Source: Carya illinoinensis
Lineage: Eukaryota; Streptophyta; Magnoliopsida; Fagales; Juglandaceae
NCBI RefSeq assembly: GCF_018687715.1
Contig: NC_056753.1
Coordinates: 12,074,501-12,138,500 of the forward strand
Length of the DNA: 64,000 nucleotides
Direction: 5' to 3'
Part shown: in pieces, positions 36,891 through 48,069 of the stretch
Layout of the letters: each line of letters opens with the position of its first letter
Position numbering within the stretch: the stretch's first letter is position 1
Program-made: the position numbers and the translations under genes
Notes under the pieces: model-generated
Seen by the model: only the letters and a program-made list of their open reading frames with translations
Database searches by the model: none
Told to the model about the DNA's origin: nothing

Positions 36891-39811
36891 ATGGCTTCTT
36901 ATAGCGAAGGTGAGGTTTCTGAAAGCCCCTTTGAGATTCCTGAGGGCACAGTCTTTGCTGGACACCGATGGCTTTCGGCTATCCGAGAGAAAAACTTTTC
37001 CAAGATTCGGGAAGACTTTCATATTCCTAAAACCGTTATTTTAAGCATTCCTAAAACTGGAATCTGCGATGACGAGGGCTTTGTTACCAAAGTAGCCATT
37101 TCTGTTTCTTTTCTGCAGCATGGGTTGAGGATCCCTTTCTACTGCCCTCTCCTCGACCTCTTGGATCTCCTCAACCTCGCTCCCGCTTAATTGCACCCTT
37201 TCACGTTGAGGACATACCTCTGCGCCTGTATCATATTTCGCATGGCTTTAGAACCTCTTGGAGATCCTTATCCCGATTTGACTTCTCAGAAATTTTTGGC
37301 GTTCTATAATTTGAGGGAAGCTTCCAAAGGCAATGTTCTCAACTTCCGTAGGAAGGACGATGGGCAAACATTGGCCGGGTTCAAGACCCGCCATTCTAAT
37401 GCCAAGGCGTGGACCTCCAAGTTCCTTTACATCTCCGACCAAGCTTGGGAATACCCTAGCACGAAAGAAGTCTTCCATGACTTTCCAGTCAAATCAATCT
37501 GGCACCCTATTCTGGATGAAAAGAAACTGTGGCTTAAGATGCCACCTCTGTCGCGTCGTGAACTGGTTCGAATCGCGACGGTTGATTCTTGGGCCAAAGC
37601 TAATCCTGATGCGCTTTGGATTGACTACTTGCTGACCCCCGCCCATATTGATTGGTTTTTGACATCCCCCAACCAATCTTTTATTCAAGGGCGTGACTTC
37701 ATGATTTCAGATACCATTCCTCCTCCCCTACCGAAGTCCACTGAGAAAACTGTGAGGTCCGAACCCTCCAAGAGGAAAATACGTTCAGAAGAGGGGGAGA
37801 CAGAGGAGGCCGCCGAAAAAAGAAGCAAGAAGAAGGATGATGGAGTTAAGGAGGTGGCCGTTGAGAAGAGGGAAAAGAGGAGCAAGAAAAAGAATGAGGC
37901 AGGCGGCCGCCAAAAGAAAGTTTGCACTGGAGATTCTTCTCCACCTTCTTCTCCTCAACAGGAGGCCCAGGCGCCCTCTGGGGTCGTCTAGGCCTCGGTG
38001 TCATAGGAGGACACCCCTTCCCAGGTAGCTAAACAGCTGGTCACCATTGAGCCCCCGTTGCCCCAACGGGAGGTCCTTGCCGTAACTGTAGGGGAAAAAC
38101 ACAGCCAGGGTTCCACCCTGCCCAGTACCACTAAGCCCTCCTCGCCTTTGCCATTCCCGTCACCATCACGTTCTTGCAGCTTGAGAGATGTGGAGAGTCT
38201 GGTCAACCTGGCCCTTTTTGGTCTGGCCGCCTCCCCCCAGGTCTTGCCTGGGACACAGGAGCCTACCCTTGCATTTGAGTTTCCTGTGCTGGCCGGATAG
38301 GCGAGTCAGTTCGAGTTGAGTGCCAGAGTGGTTGCAGCCCTTAATCTTGACTCAATCACTTCAGCGGGAGCTTGTTCACCCCATTCTTCTGCTGCTACCC
38401 CTGCCGAGGCGGCCACAGTTTTGCCCATAGCCACTTCAAGGAAACGTCGGACACCTTACCTGTGGATAGGGCAGAAGGTGCCACAAGGGATGTCCTTCCA
38501 CTCCAGGCTGGAACAGGCAGCGAGGTTGATTCACATCAAACTTCAGCCGAGAGCCTACTAGATACCATCTTTGGAGGAAAGACCCCTTCAACAGTTGGTA
38601 GCAGGCCTGGGCTCTCTTTTCCTCCTACCCACACCTCCTCTTTTGGTGAGGATACTGAATCCTTCCTTGAGGAGGAGTGGGCGAATTTTTTGAAGGAGGA
38701 TGCCCGCCTCTGTGATGCTGACTTGGCTCAACCATCACCTCCTCTACCCCCTTTGCGCTTGGTTGATTCATCGGGGAGGATGATGGCTTCGCCTATGAGG
38801 CTTGAGGGAGAAAGCTTTCCAGCCCCTGGCGAGATTGTGAGGGGGGATGCTAGTGGTGGTGGTTCTTTAACAGCTGTCCACTCCCAGGCAGAGGCCACTG
38901 CCCAGATGGCTAACTGTTTGAAAAACTGGCTTTTTAAGGTATTATGCTTTTTGTCCTTTTTTGTATATACTTACTTCGTACCTTTGCCTCTCTTTATGTT
39001 GGTTGTCTGGTTTTCATAGGGGATCAATGACTTGGCGGCACGGATTGTTGCTGACAGTTCCAGTCTCGAGGAGGAGGTTAGGGAGCATCGCCAACTGTGC
39101 TACATAGCCAAACGTGCCTTGGAGAGATGGTGGGCTGACAGAGTTGAATTGGCAGCTTTGGCCGAGGATAGGGATGAGCTGAAGATCCTACTGGAGCAAT
39201 TTGAGGGTTACTCCCACTCTTTGCAAGGCAATCTTGAGATACGCAAGGCTAAACTTCTTACACTGCATGAAGCAGTCCGCCTAGCAAACGAGGCCAAGGC
39301 CAAGATCGACTTAGCCTCATTAATTCTCCTTTCAGAGAGGGATTCTGCTAGGCAGAAACTTCTAGAAGCTCAGGAGAGTCTTAAGGTTGAGAGCTCTCAT
39401 CTGAATTCTGAGCTTGCCGCCTGCGATGACGCACTGTCCTCTCTTCATGGAGACCTGGTCCATTCTCAAGACAGCTGCAGCTCCTCCAAGGAGAGTCTTC
39501 GGGAAGCAAACTTGACCCTTAGAACCAGTCAGCAGAGTCTATCCGAGAAGGAGGGGGAGCTAACTACTGCCCAGGAGGAGGTCGCACGACTTCGCGACCA
39601 GTTGGCCTATGTCCCTGCTACAAGGGATGATGCCTTTGCTTACGGGTATGGCCGCGATATTGTGAGGCTAAAGGACCGTCTTCTGGCTGATCCTGCCACC
39701 AACCTCAGGATTCTCAACCAGGCGTTGTTCTATCCTGAGGAAGCTTCTCGCCACGTGGTTGACGAGTTCGAGCTGAAAGAGATGCCCGATGTTTTTGCAA
39801 ACGTGCCCTGA
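36891..39811 (+). pseudogene. Tat-element additional ORF, antisense to pol ('putative gypsy type transposon' protein)
   Basis: The ATG at 36891 (MASYSEGEVSESPFEIPEG) opens a frame with the conserved LQHGLRIPFYCPLLDLLDLLNLAPA. A single TAA at 37188 interrupts it before LHPFTLRTYLCACIIF and the rest of the globular domain (to about 37700). A Lys/Glu-rich nuclear-localisation-like stretch follows (37760-37920), then stops at 37989 and nearby, and a frameshift near 38310. A spliceosomal intron is predicted at 38939-39019 (aag|gtatta ... catag|ggg). The last exon (39020-39811) encodes a long coiled coil and ends AYGYGRDIVRLKDRLL ... DEFELKEMPDV. Such proteins (PF04195-like) are carried by Tat-lineage elements, often antisense to pol. 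Function unknown. Confidence 0.82.
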
Positions 39812-39990
39812 GCCTTCCCTCCTAAAGATGCCCCTTGAATGTCCCTCCCATTTTTGTTAAGCCCATTTTTTTGTATCTGACTGTGGATAATAATATTTTG
39901 TCTTGGTATATTTTATACATTTGTAACATTGGACTTTGGATTGCTCTGTTCAGAGCTTTGACTACTGTGTTCTTTTACTTCTTGTCTTTT

Positions 39991-40856
39991 TCATGGCACC
40001 ACAAGCTTCTGAGGCTGGCCTTTGGCATTTTAGGATCAGCGTGGTTTGAGGACCTACGCGACCTTTTTTTGTGGCACCACAAACTACTAAGGCTTATTTT
40101 AGGTGCTTAGGGTCGGTGTGGTCTAAGGACCTACGCGCCCTTTTTCTATGGCACCACAAGCTACTAAGGCTTGTTTTAGGTGCTTAGGGTTGGCGTGGTT
40201 TGAGGACCTACGTTCTCTTTTTTCATGGCACCATAAGCTTCTGAGGCTTGTTTTAGGTGTTTAGGTTCGGCGTGGTCTGAGGACCTACGCACCATTTTTT
40301 CATGACACCATAAGCTTCTGAGGCTTGTTTTAGGTGTTTAGGGTCGGCGTGGTCAGAGGACCAACGCGCCCTTTTTTCATGGCACCACAAACTTCTGAGG
40401 CTTGTTTTAGGTGTTTAGGGTCGGCGTGGTCTGAGGACCTACACGCCCTTTTTTCATGGCACCACAAACTGCTAAGGCTTGTTTTAAGTGTTTAGGGTTG
40501 GCATAGTCAGAAGACCTACGCGCCTTTTTTTCATGGCACCACAAGCTGCTAAGGCTTGTTTTAGGTGCTTAGGGTCAGCGTGGTCAGGGGACCTACGCAC
40601 CCTTTTTTCATGGCACCACAAGCTTCTGAGGCTTGTTTTAGGCTTGTTTTAGATCTTTAGGTTCGACGTGGTCTGAGGACCTATGTGCCCTTTTTTCATG
40701 GCACCACAAGCTTCTGAGGCTTGTTTTAGGTGTTTAGGGTCGGCGTGGTCTGAGGACCTATGCGCCCTTTTTCCATGGCACCACAAGCTTCTGAGGCTTG
40801 TTTTAGGTATTTAAGGTCGGCGTGGTTTGAGGACCTATGCGCCCTTTTTTCGTGGT
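39991..40856. repeat. Tandem array of about eleven 77-bp units
   Basis: Units begin 'tcatggcaccacaag' with starts at about 39995, 40073, 40150, 40227, 40304, 40381, 40459, 40535, 40612, 40700 and 40777. Each carries 'ggcttgttttaggtg', 'ggcgtggtctgagga' and 'cctacgcgccc'. One interval is 88 bp through an internal 11-bp duplication. It lies between the extra ORF and the pol remnant, where Tat/Ogre elements commonly hold tandem repeats. Confidence 0.93.
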
Positions 40857-41035
40857 GTTTATATTCACCCCTAGGAACTTTTTTCTCTGTACATAATTCT
40901 CAATGCGCCAACGTAAACGGGGACTTCCACTGCTGTAACCGCCTCGCATCCGTGCGCTAGAATAAACGGGGATTCCCTTGTTAGAGTTTTTACGGTAGTT
41001 ATGTACGCCCAGAGTACCCCTGGGAGCTCGTCCGC

Positions 41036-42797
41036 CTAATATCCTTTCTTCTCTGCGACCTTTTTCTTGAGGATTGAGAGTAATGCCTTGTTTGTCGCCT
41101 CAACTTGACCATTTGCTTGGGGATGGCCTGGGGAGGGGTACTTTGCGTTGATCCTTAATTCTGCGCACCATTCTTGGTAGTGATCTGAGTCGAACTGATG
41201 CCCATTATCGGTTATAATACTCTGAGGAATCCCGAACCTGCAGACAACATTCTTCCACAAGAATTTTGTCATGGCTCTGCCTGTGATCGTTGCTAACGGC
41301 TTTGCGTCTGCCCACTTTGTAAAATAGTTGACGGCGACTATCATGAATTTAACACCACCTTTTCTTGGCGGGAAGGGTCCCACCAAATTTACCCCCCACT
41401 AGGCGAATGGTCATGGCGCTGTTACCGATGCTAATTCCTCTGGAGGGGCATGCGGTATAGGCGCATAAATCTGGCATTTTGCACACTTCTTGGCGAACTC
41501 CAGTGCATCTTTCAGAGCATTGGGCCAGTAGTATCCTACCCGGACCGCTTTCTTGGCCAAGGTTCTTCCCCCACTATGGTTTCTAGATATCCCTTCATGT
41601 ATCTCGGCTAAGACGTACTGTGCCTCTTGTGCGGAGATGCATTGTAGTAAAGGGATAGAGAAGCCTCTTTTATAAAGGATTCCATTGATGAGTAGGAATC
41701 TTGCCGCCCTTTTCTTTATCTTTCTCGCCTCTTCTTTTGTTTCTAGCAATCTTTCTTCATCCAAGTAGTCCACTATACTGTTCGCCCAATCTGGAGTGCT
41801 TGATCCCAGAACTCTTACCTCGGTACCCACAGCTGGGATCTTGATGACTCTTCTCTCAACTGGCCATGGTAGAGATACCTCCTCCCTTCCTGATGCTGCC
41901 CGTGCCATTCTGTCTACAACTTCATTGCCCACCCTTAGTATCTAAGATATAGCAAAGTATGAGAAGAGATCGCATATCTCCCACACTCATGCCAGGTATT
42001 TCTTTAGCTTTTCACCCTTCGTAGCGTACAGGCCCAAAACCTGATTTACTACCACTTGTGAATCCGACCTGGCTTCTACTTCAGTTGCCCCGATCTGGGT
42101 GGCTACAGATAACCCCGCTATCAGTGCTTCATACTCAGCTTCGTTGTTCGTTATCTTGAATGCCAGTGTGACCATGTAATACAGTTTCTAGCCATCAGGG
42201 CTCAGAAAATGTATCCCCAGGCCTCCGCCTTCCCAACAGGACTACCCATCTATGAACAATATCCACGGCTTCCCTGATGGTGTTATTACCTCTTCCTAGG
42301 GAAAGTCTGAAAATTCTACTACAAAATCTGCCATTGCTTGCCCTTTAATGGCTTTCCTTGGCTCATACTCTATATCGAATTCACTCAGCTCGATTGACCA
42401 ACCTATCAGCCTCCCTGTACAATCTGGCTTCCTCAGTATTTTTGCTAATGGAGCCTCCGTCAGTACCTTCACTATGTGGGCCTGGAAATAAGGACGGAGT
42501 TTCCTAGCCGCCACTACCAAGGCAAATGCCAACAACTCAACTCGAGGGTATCTTGCCTCTGCTCTTCTGAGTGCTCGACTCACATAATATACCGGATGCT
42601 GCACAGCTTCTTCTTCCTTTATGAGGACGGCGGATACAGTGTGCCGGGAGACTGCTAGATATGCATAGAGTACGTCTCCCTTCTCTAGTCGCTTTAAAAG
42701 GGACGGACTGGCCAGATACTATTTTAATCTTTCGAATGTTTCATCGCACTACTCATTCCAAGGATGCACTTTCCACAACACTTGGAAAAAAGGGAGG
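41036..42797 (-). pseudogene. Tat-lineage Ty3/gypsy pol remnant (RNase H, second RNase H, integrase)
   Basis: On the minus strand: the end of RT into the gypsy RNase H (HPVYYVSRALRRAEARYP, EFDIEYEPRKAIKGQAMADF; 42797-42296). Then a second, archaeal-type RNase H (NNEAEYEALIAGL, 42175-41987) that marks the Tat lineage. Then the integrase zinc finger (EIHEGISRNHSGG ... CAKCQIY; 41932-41411) and the core (41386-41036) with IITDNGHQF and GQVEATNK. The first catalytic Asp, normally in VAVDYFTKW, is Asn here (VAVNYFTKW). Stops separate the parts. Everything upstream of RNase H is missing, cut by the Athila LTR at about 42798. Confidence 0.88.
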
Positions 42798-43887
42798 TGA
42801 TTGAGCTAAAATATTGCACATTTTAGCTATTTAAAACCAATGTATTTTAAATTCATCATGACATTATTATTGGTTTTAAATAGAAAAATGGTTAATAAGG
42901 ATAAATCAAAGTTGTGATTTTAATTGATTAAAAGCATCAAATTAATATTGCATATTATTTGCATGCAGGAGTTTAAAGCATGTATCTTCAGTGCCCATAG
43001 CAAGTAGTTTGGTTCAACTCCAAAAGTTACTCATAATTGGTTGTGAAAATATAGAACAAATTCTCTCTTTGGAAGCAGCCCCTATCTACCACCCAAACAT
43101 CCTTGTATCAAGAGTGTGAGAAGATGTTATGATGTGGGAGTATGCATGGATTTTGAAAGGATGGCCACGTCCAACCAAATAAATCTAAATTAAGGTGAGG
43201 AACATGTGATGGATTGGAAGACAAAGGCTGCTGCTGTCCACCAACTGCTGTCCACCGAAATGAAGGAAGAGATGCACTGCCGTGTTTGACTTGAGTGAGG
43301 TTTGAGTGAGAAGTCTTAATAGGTGAGTCGGTCAGCTGGGTTTGAGGGAAACTTTTGGCAAGAATTCGGTGCAGTAGGTACTTAGGAAGAGCTGTGCTTG
43401 ATTGATTAAAACAGAGAGAAGTGAGATGTGTTGTGCTGTAATTCTTTGAGGGGTAGACGTGTAGGCCAATGCTGATTGGTTTGAATTTTCTGGAGGTGGA
43501 AAGGTGAAGTTGGCTGGAATTATTTTTCTGGAGGTGTGTAGGTCGGTTGGATGTAAGTGAGGTGCAGGCAAACGGTGATTGAAGGGGGAATGAATTGTGA
43601 GGGAGTTTGGACCGACTAGAAGCAGATATATATATATTGCTGGACGTAAATAAGAGAGAAAGGGGAGCAGTAGGTGGGTGAGTGTTGTGTGCTGAAATTG
43701 AACAAAAAAAAAAAAAACAGATTGAATGAATTTTCAACAAGTTAGGCATGAAGTTAGGAATAAAGTTAGGCATGAAGAACCATGTTGGACTTGGTTGTTT
43801 GGTTTGAATTAAGAAACCAATTGAATAAAATGAGAAAGGAGGAATGCAAGAGGCGGCAATTAAAGAGGAATGCAATAGCCAAAATTA

Positions 43888-43985
43888 AGTGTGAATGCAA
43901 GATTGAGGTGTGAATGCAATTGAGGTGTGAATGCAATCGAGGTGTGAATGCAATTAAATGTGAATGCAAATGAAGTATGAATGTG
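43888..43985. repeat. 17-18-bp tandem motif upstream of the LTR TATA box
   Basis: Five to six variants of 'ttgaggtgtgaatgcaa' in a row. The same array appears in the other LTR copies (48940-49020, 54905-54990, 62770-62865). Its place just upstream of the TATA box suggests promoter elements. Confidence 0.8.
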
Positions 43986-44002
43986 TAGCCAAGATGTTCG
44001 GC

Positions 44003-44010
44003 TATAAAAG
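44003..44010 (+). promoter_or_regulatory. LTR TATA box
   Basis: tataaaag in the context ggctataaaaggatgcag. Conserved in the LTR copies at 48899-48906 (inverted), 54868-54875 (inverted) and 62885-62892. Transcription of the element would start about 30 bp downstream. Confidence 0.75.
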
Positions 44011-45068
44011 GATGCAGTCCGAAGCTTACAAAACAACAACTAAAAAAACTTAGACAAACACAACTCAATACACACAATTTTCTGCTATGTACTTGAAAGA
44101 ATTAGCTCCTTATTGTTTTCGGAAATTTTGTTTCTCCTTTTAGCTTCAAAGCTTTGTTGTTTTAGCATTTTTATTAAGTGTATTAAGATTTATTCTAGAA
44201 TTGTATTTCATTAAGTGTAATACCTTAATTTCCATTAAGTGTGCTAGTTTGTTTCATTACTAGTTTGTTTCATGCAATAAAAGAAATTGTTTTAGAAGTT
44301 TCAATCAAGTATGCTAGTTTGTTTCATGCAACAAAAAGAAATTGTTTTAGAAGTTCTTATTAATTGTGTTACCTTAATTTATTGCAAGAAAGGTTTGGTT
44401 GTAAGCTTTTGTTTTTGTTTTTGTTTTTAATTTTTCTGAAACATCATATGTGAGAAATTGTTCCTTTTTGCTTTTAAATTTCAATTGAATAGTGAAAGGA
44501 AGTTTTCGTTTCCTATTTTATTTAACTTTAGTTTAAAGTTTATAGAATACTTTTGAGATATTTTTTACTTAGATGTTAGGGTAATTTATTTTCTGTTTAC
44601 TTATTTCGTGTTATTTATTTTCGCACATCTTTAAGTTTTCATTTAATAGTGATTACAATTGTTATGTGTTATTTTGAGGATTTGTGATTTAATTACAAAG
44701 ATGAATTCTAGAATTTTGGTTTTGGGCATTTTCAATTCATGTTTTGTCAATTACTTTCTAATTTAGTTTAATTCTTAATTTAGTTTTATTAATTTCTGAA
44801 TCTAATTTATTAGTCCTTTACATTCCAATCCGACAATCAAAATCAAAAGACATGAATCTAGTCCATGACTAGTACCCTTTTCCATCCATTGCATATACCA
44901 TCATTTTATTTTCTCTTTGTAAAGTTTTGCACATTTTTTCAACGAGTTTGATTTCTAAGTAACTTTCCCTGAGGAGATGATCTAGGAATTTATTCCTAAT
45001 TATTACACGACATCCTCCTGCACTTGGGATAGCATTAGTGCTACTCATTTTTTAGTGAGTCAAGTTTT

Positions 45069-45086
45069 TGGCGCCGTTGCCGGGGA
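45069..45086 (+). promoter_or_regulatory. Athila primer-binding site (tRNA-Asp)
   Basis: TGGCGCCGTTGCCGGGGA, the complement of the 3' end of plant tRNA-Asp including CCA. It lies 6 bp inside the LTR end. Use of tRNA-Asp is typical of Athila/Calypso elements. Confidence 0.93.
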
Positions 45087-47414
45087 CTGTACCGATGGCG
45101 AATCTCAACAAACCTATTCTCAAATGGCCTCCGTTCTGGGTTTCCCCAGAACCCATTTTTGCCCTCAGCCCTCTGCCCGATCTCTCACCTCAGTGAGAAT
45201 AATTTTCTCTTCACAAATCGTTTCCTTTTATAGGCGAAATCATGGGGGACAAATAGCCACCCTTCTTGACCAAGTGAGTCTGAAATGATGAGTGGGTGGG
45301 TGAGAATTTCGGTGCCTAACAATCCAAGAATGAAAATGGTGCACACTTGGGTTGATTTCAACAATCACCCCCTCCACCCAAGTGTGCCATACCAGGCTGC
45401 TTGCAAACTGATTCATTCTTCAAATGATTGCACTCCTTCATTGGAATGCTTGTCAGCCATGAGAGATCCGCTATCAAATGCATCTGCAGGTACGTCTTCA
45501 AATGGATGTCCAGATGCTTCTCCAAATGCATCTTCAAATGCATTAGCATCGTCTACACCCACGGAGCTTGCAAGGGATTTTCTTCAGAGGAGATTTACAA
45601 GTGCCTAACTGCACAATCTCAACTCTCTAGGATTCTTTCTTTTGCTCGAGTCCATGAGTTCGCACTCATGTAGACCTTGAGCAAACTGAGCTTCGCTCTA
45701 GCCACATCCGAGCGAACAATCTACCTAGTGCCTTTACAGCTTTCAAACCAGGCTCCACAATCCTACAATCACACCAATCTCCAACTTGGAGACTGGTTCT
45801 CAACATGCCGAGCTCTATCTCCAGCATGATCCCTTATCATCTACACAATTTTACAGCTCATGTCTTCAACTTAGAAGACTAACTAAAGTGATGCATAACT
45901 TTAGTTCATCACGTACAGTGCCCTTAATCAACACATCTATACAGGGCAACACATCTCCCACTGCACTGGGAATCAATGGTCTCGCACAGACCTTGACACA
46001 TATCAGAGAACCTGTTGCTAAGGTCTCCATCTCTGATCCGGGTGACTGACCCCCCATCCTGCTGCTGTCTTCAGTCGCATGTACCCGTCTTGTGTGCAGT
46101 CTCCGACTTGCATAATCTCCCTTCTTGCAAGATTTTTTCTTCATACCGTAGTTCACTACCTTCATTCAGCAGGATATAGTTTAAGGTAGTAACCACCATG
46201 GAAGTCTGATTGTCTTGGTAGTTATGTGATCACCAACTGTAGGTGTAGATATCCCTGGAACATCTGACGTTTTGTTCCCATCTTTCACACCTGTACTTCA
46301 TGTCGTGGTCTAGGGAGATTTCTTTAGAAAAGTAAAACTGGGTTCCTTTTACTTTCTCATCTAATTCACACGACAATTACCACGAGCCAAGACCAATGAA
46401 TCCTTCGTGACCTTCCAATGCCAAATGCTATTGGGCAACAATAGCAACAATCTCCACCTCAATGAAGATCTTCATAGCTCCCGCTATCATGCTTCACCAT
46501 AAAAGCATATCCACTCAGAATAAACCAATTCCAAGCATTTCACTTTGGCCCATGTCAAAAATAACCTTGCTGAAAACTATGGTGTAACTTCCACGTTTGG
46601 CTCTCCTGGAAGTTCATCAGCCATCGACATGAATTTCTACCACACACCCTGCACTAATGCCAAACTAATGCCTGTGTGCAAACTTGTGGACCTGCTAACA
46701 TTAACACATCCTCTATCATGGCAGCTCTGGGAATTAGCGGCATGCCATGAGGATATACATGTCTCTTTTTTCATGGAGAGAGACACAACATTAGCATCAA
46801 TACCAGTATCTCCATTTACTGACTTGGAGCCACTTGCCGAAACTGCTCCTTGTACTAGCCGTTTCACCAGTCGCTAGTATCACTGTTGACTTCAGGGATT
46901 GATTTGCCCTTCAACACCTTTGAGAAAACACTACTGAATGACTGCTGTCTTTAACAGCATTGTGCACTGCAAGAAATGCAACGCCATGTATTTCTTCAGT
47001 CACCATATTCACAGCATCATTCTCAATTTTCTCCTGATTTTAGCAGTCCCTTGTGGCCTGTCTTGCCACAATTTCTAGCGAGTCATCTGTTGTCCAGATC
47101 TTGACTTGCCTCTGTCCTTACAATCAACATTCAGGACCAACAACTCGAGATCTTGCTAGAATCTCTTCTGCGCACCTCCTCATCCAGGATAAGATCTCTT
47201 ACATTGAGAAACTTCAACTTCGACTTCTTTGCAGAATTACTCATAGCCATTCTCATGACCTCCCAACCTTTTGACCACAACGCCAAATGCTATTGGGCAA
47301 CAATAGTACCTTCTGCCTTTTCTGAAATTGAATTGTTTCTTCATGACATTGCTTTAATGAATTTACCGTAGAAATGAATAGTACCTCACTAAGTCAGTTC
47401 TCAGGAAAGATTGG
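45087..47414. other. Athila leader region of unrecognised content
   Basis: Follows the primer site but lacks any gag. No open frame longer than about 110 codons. Features seen: 'accgatggcgaatctcaac' right after the primer site (45091), which recurs in the tandem repeats at 47479 onward. There is also a run of 'caaatgcatctgcag/caaatggatgtccag' variants (45475-45545). A 25-bp direct repeat gccaaatgctattgggcaac... lies at 46420 and 47282. Composition is higher in GC than the LTRs. Could be foreign filler DNA or a heavily mutated insert; I do not recognise it. Confidence 0.5.
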
Positions 47415-48054
47415 ACTCCAACTGGCGTAGATCTAGCCCAAAATGATCTGCAACACATCGACAGTTCAGATCGACAGTACCGATGGCGAATCTCAATATT
47501 CCCACCGTACGGATGAGTCCGGAATGATCCAAATAGTTTGTCAACACTATTTGATCATCACAATGGAACTCCAACTGGCGTAGATCTAGCCCAAAATGAT
47601 CTGCAACACCTCGACAGTTCAGATCAACTGTACCGATGGCGAATCTCAACATTCCCACCATACAAATAAGTCCGGAATGATCCAAATAGTTTGTCATCAC
47701 CATTTGATCATCGCAATTAGACTCCAACTGGCGTAGATCTAGCCCAAAATGATCTGCAACACATCGACAGTTCAGATCGACAGTACCGATGGCGAATCTC
47801 GACATTCCCACTGTACGGATGAGTCCGAAATGATCCAAATAGTTTGTCAACACTATTTGATCATCACAATGGAACTCTAACTGGCGTAGATCTAGCCCAA
47901 AATGATCTGCAACACCTCGACAGTTCAGATCGACTGTACCGATGGCGAATCTCAACATTCCCACCGTACGGATGAGTCCGGAATGATCCAAATAGTTTGT
48001 CAACACTATTTGATCATCACAATGGAACTCCAATTGGCGTAGATCTAGCCCATT
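47415..48054. repeat. Tandem array, 153-bp unit, about 4.2 copies
   Basis: Units begin 'actccaactggcgtagatc' at 47415, 47568, 47721, 47874 and 48027 (partial), all exactly 153 bp apart and about 95% alike. As 153 is divisible by three, the minus strand stays open through all units and would read a 51-residue repeat (EFHCDDQIVLTNYLDHSG...). Each unit contains 'accgatggcgaatctcaa', also found directly after the primer site at 45091, so the array probably grew from leader sequence. Confidence 0.93.
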
Positions 48055-48069
48055 TTCTCAACATTCACA

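Larger units (their letters stand above)
42798..45062 (+). repeat. Athila-type LTR, plus strand (LTR-1)
   Basis: Starts TGATTGAGCTAAAATATTGC and ends AGTGAGTCA at 45062, just before a tRNA-Asp primer site. About 2.27 kb. Shares most of its length with the LTRs at 48070-50387, 60691-61704 and 62498-63580. The block about 42940-43190 differs from the others, so it belongs to a variant subfamily. The long antisense frame at 43108-43875 has no protein features. Confidence 0.88.

Noticed and set aside
39991..40856. CRISPR-like array
   Set aside because: Eukaryotic context; whole 77-bp units repeat with no unique spacers between short repeats.
43108..43875. 255-codon antisense frame in LTR-1
   Set aside because: Ser/Pro/His-rich LTR sequence; broken in the other LTR copies and with no domain.
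47401..48033. 210-codon frame over the 153-bp repeats as a repeat protein
   Set aside because: Openness is a by-product of a unit length divisible by three; no flanking gene structure.
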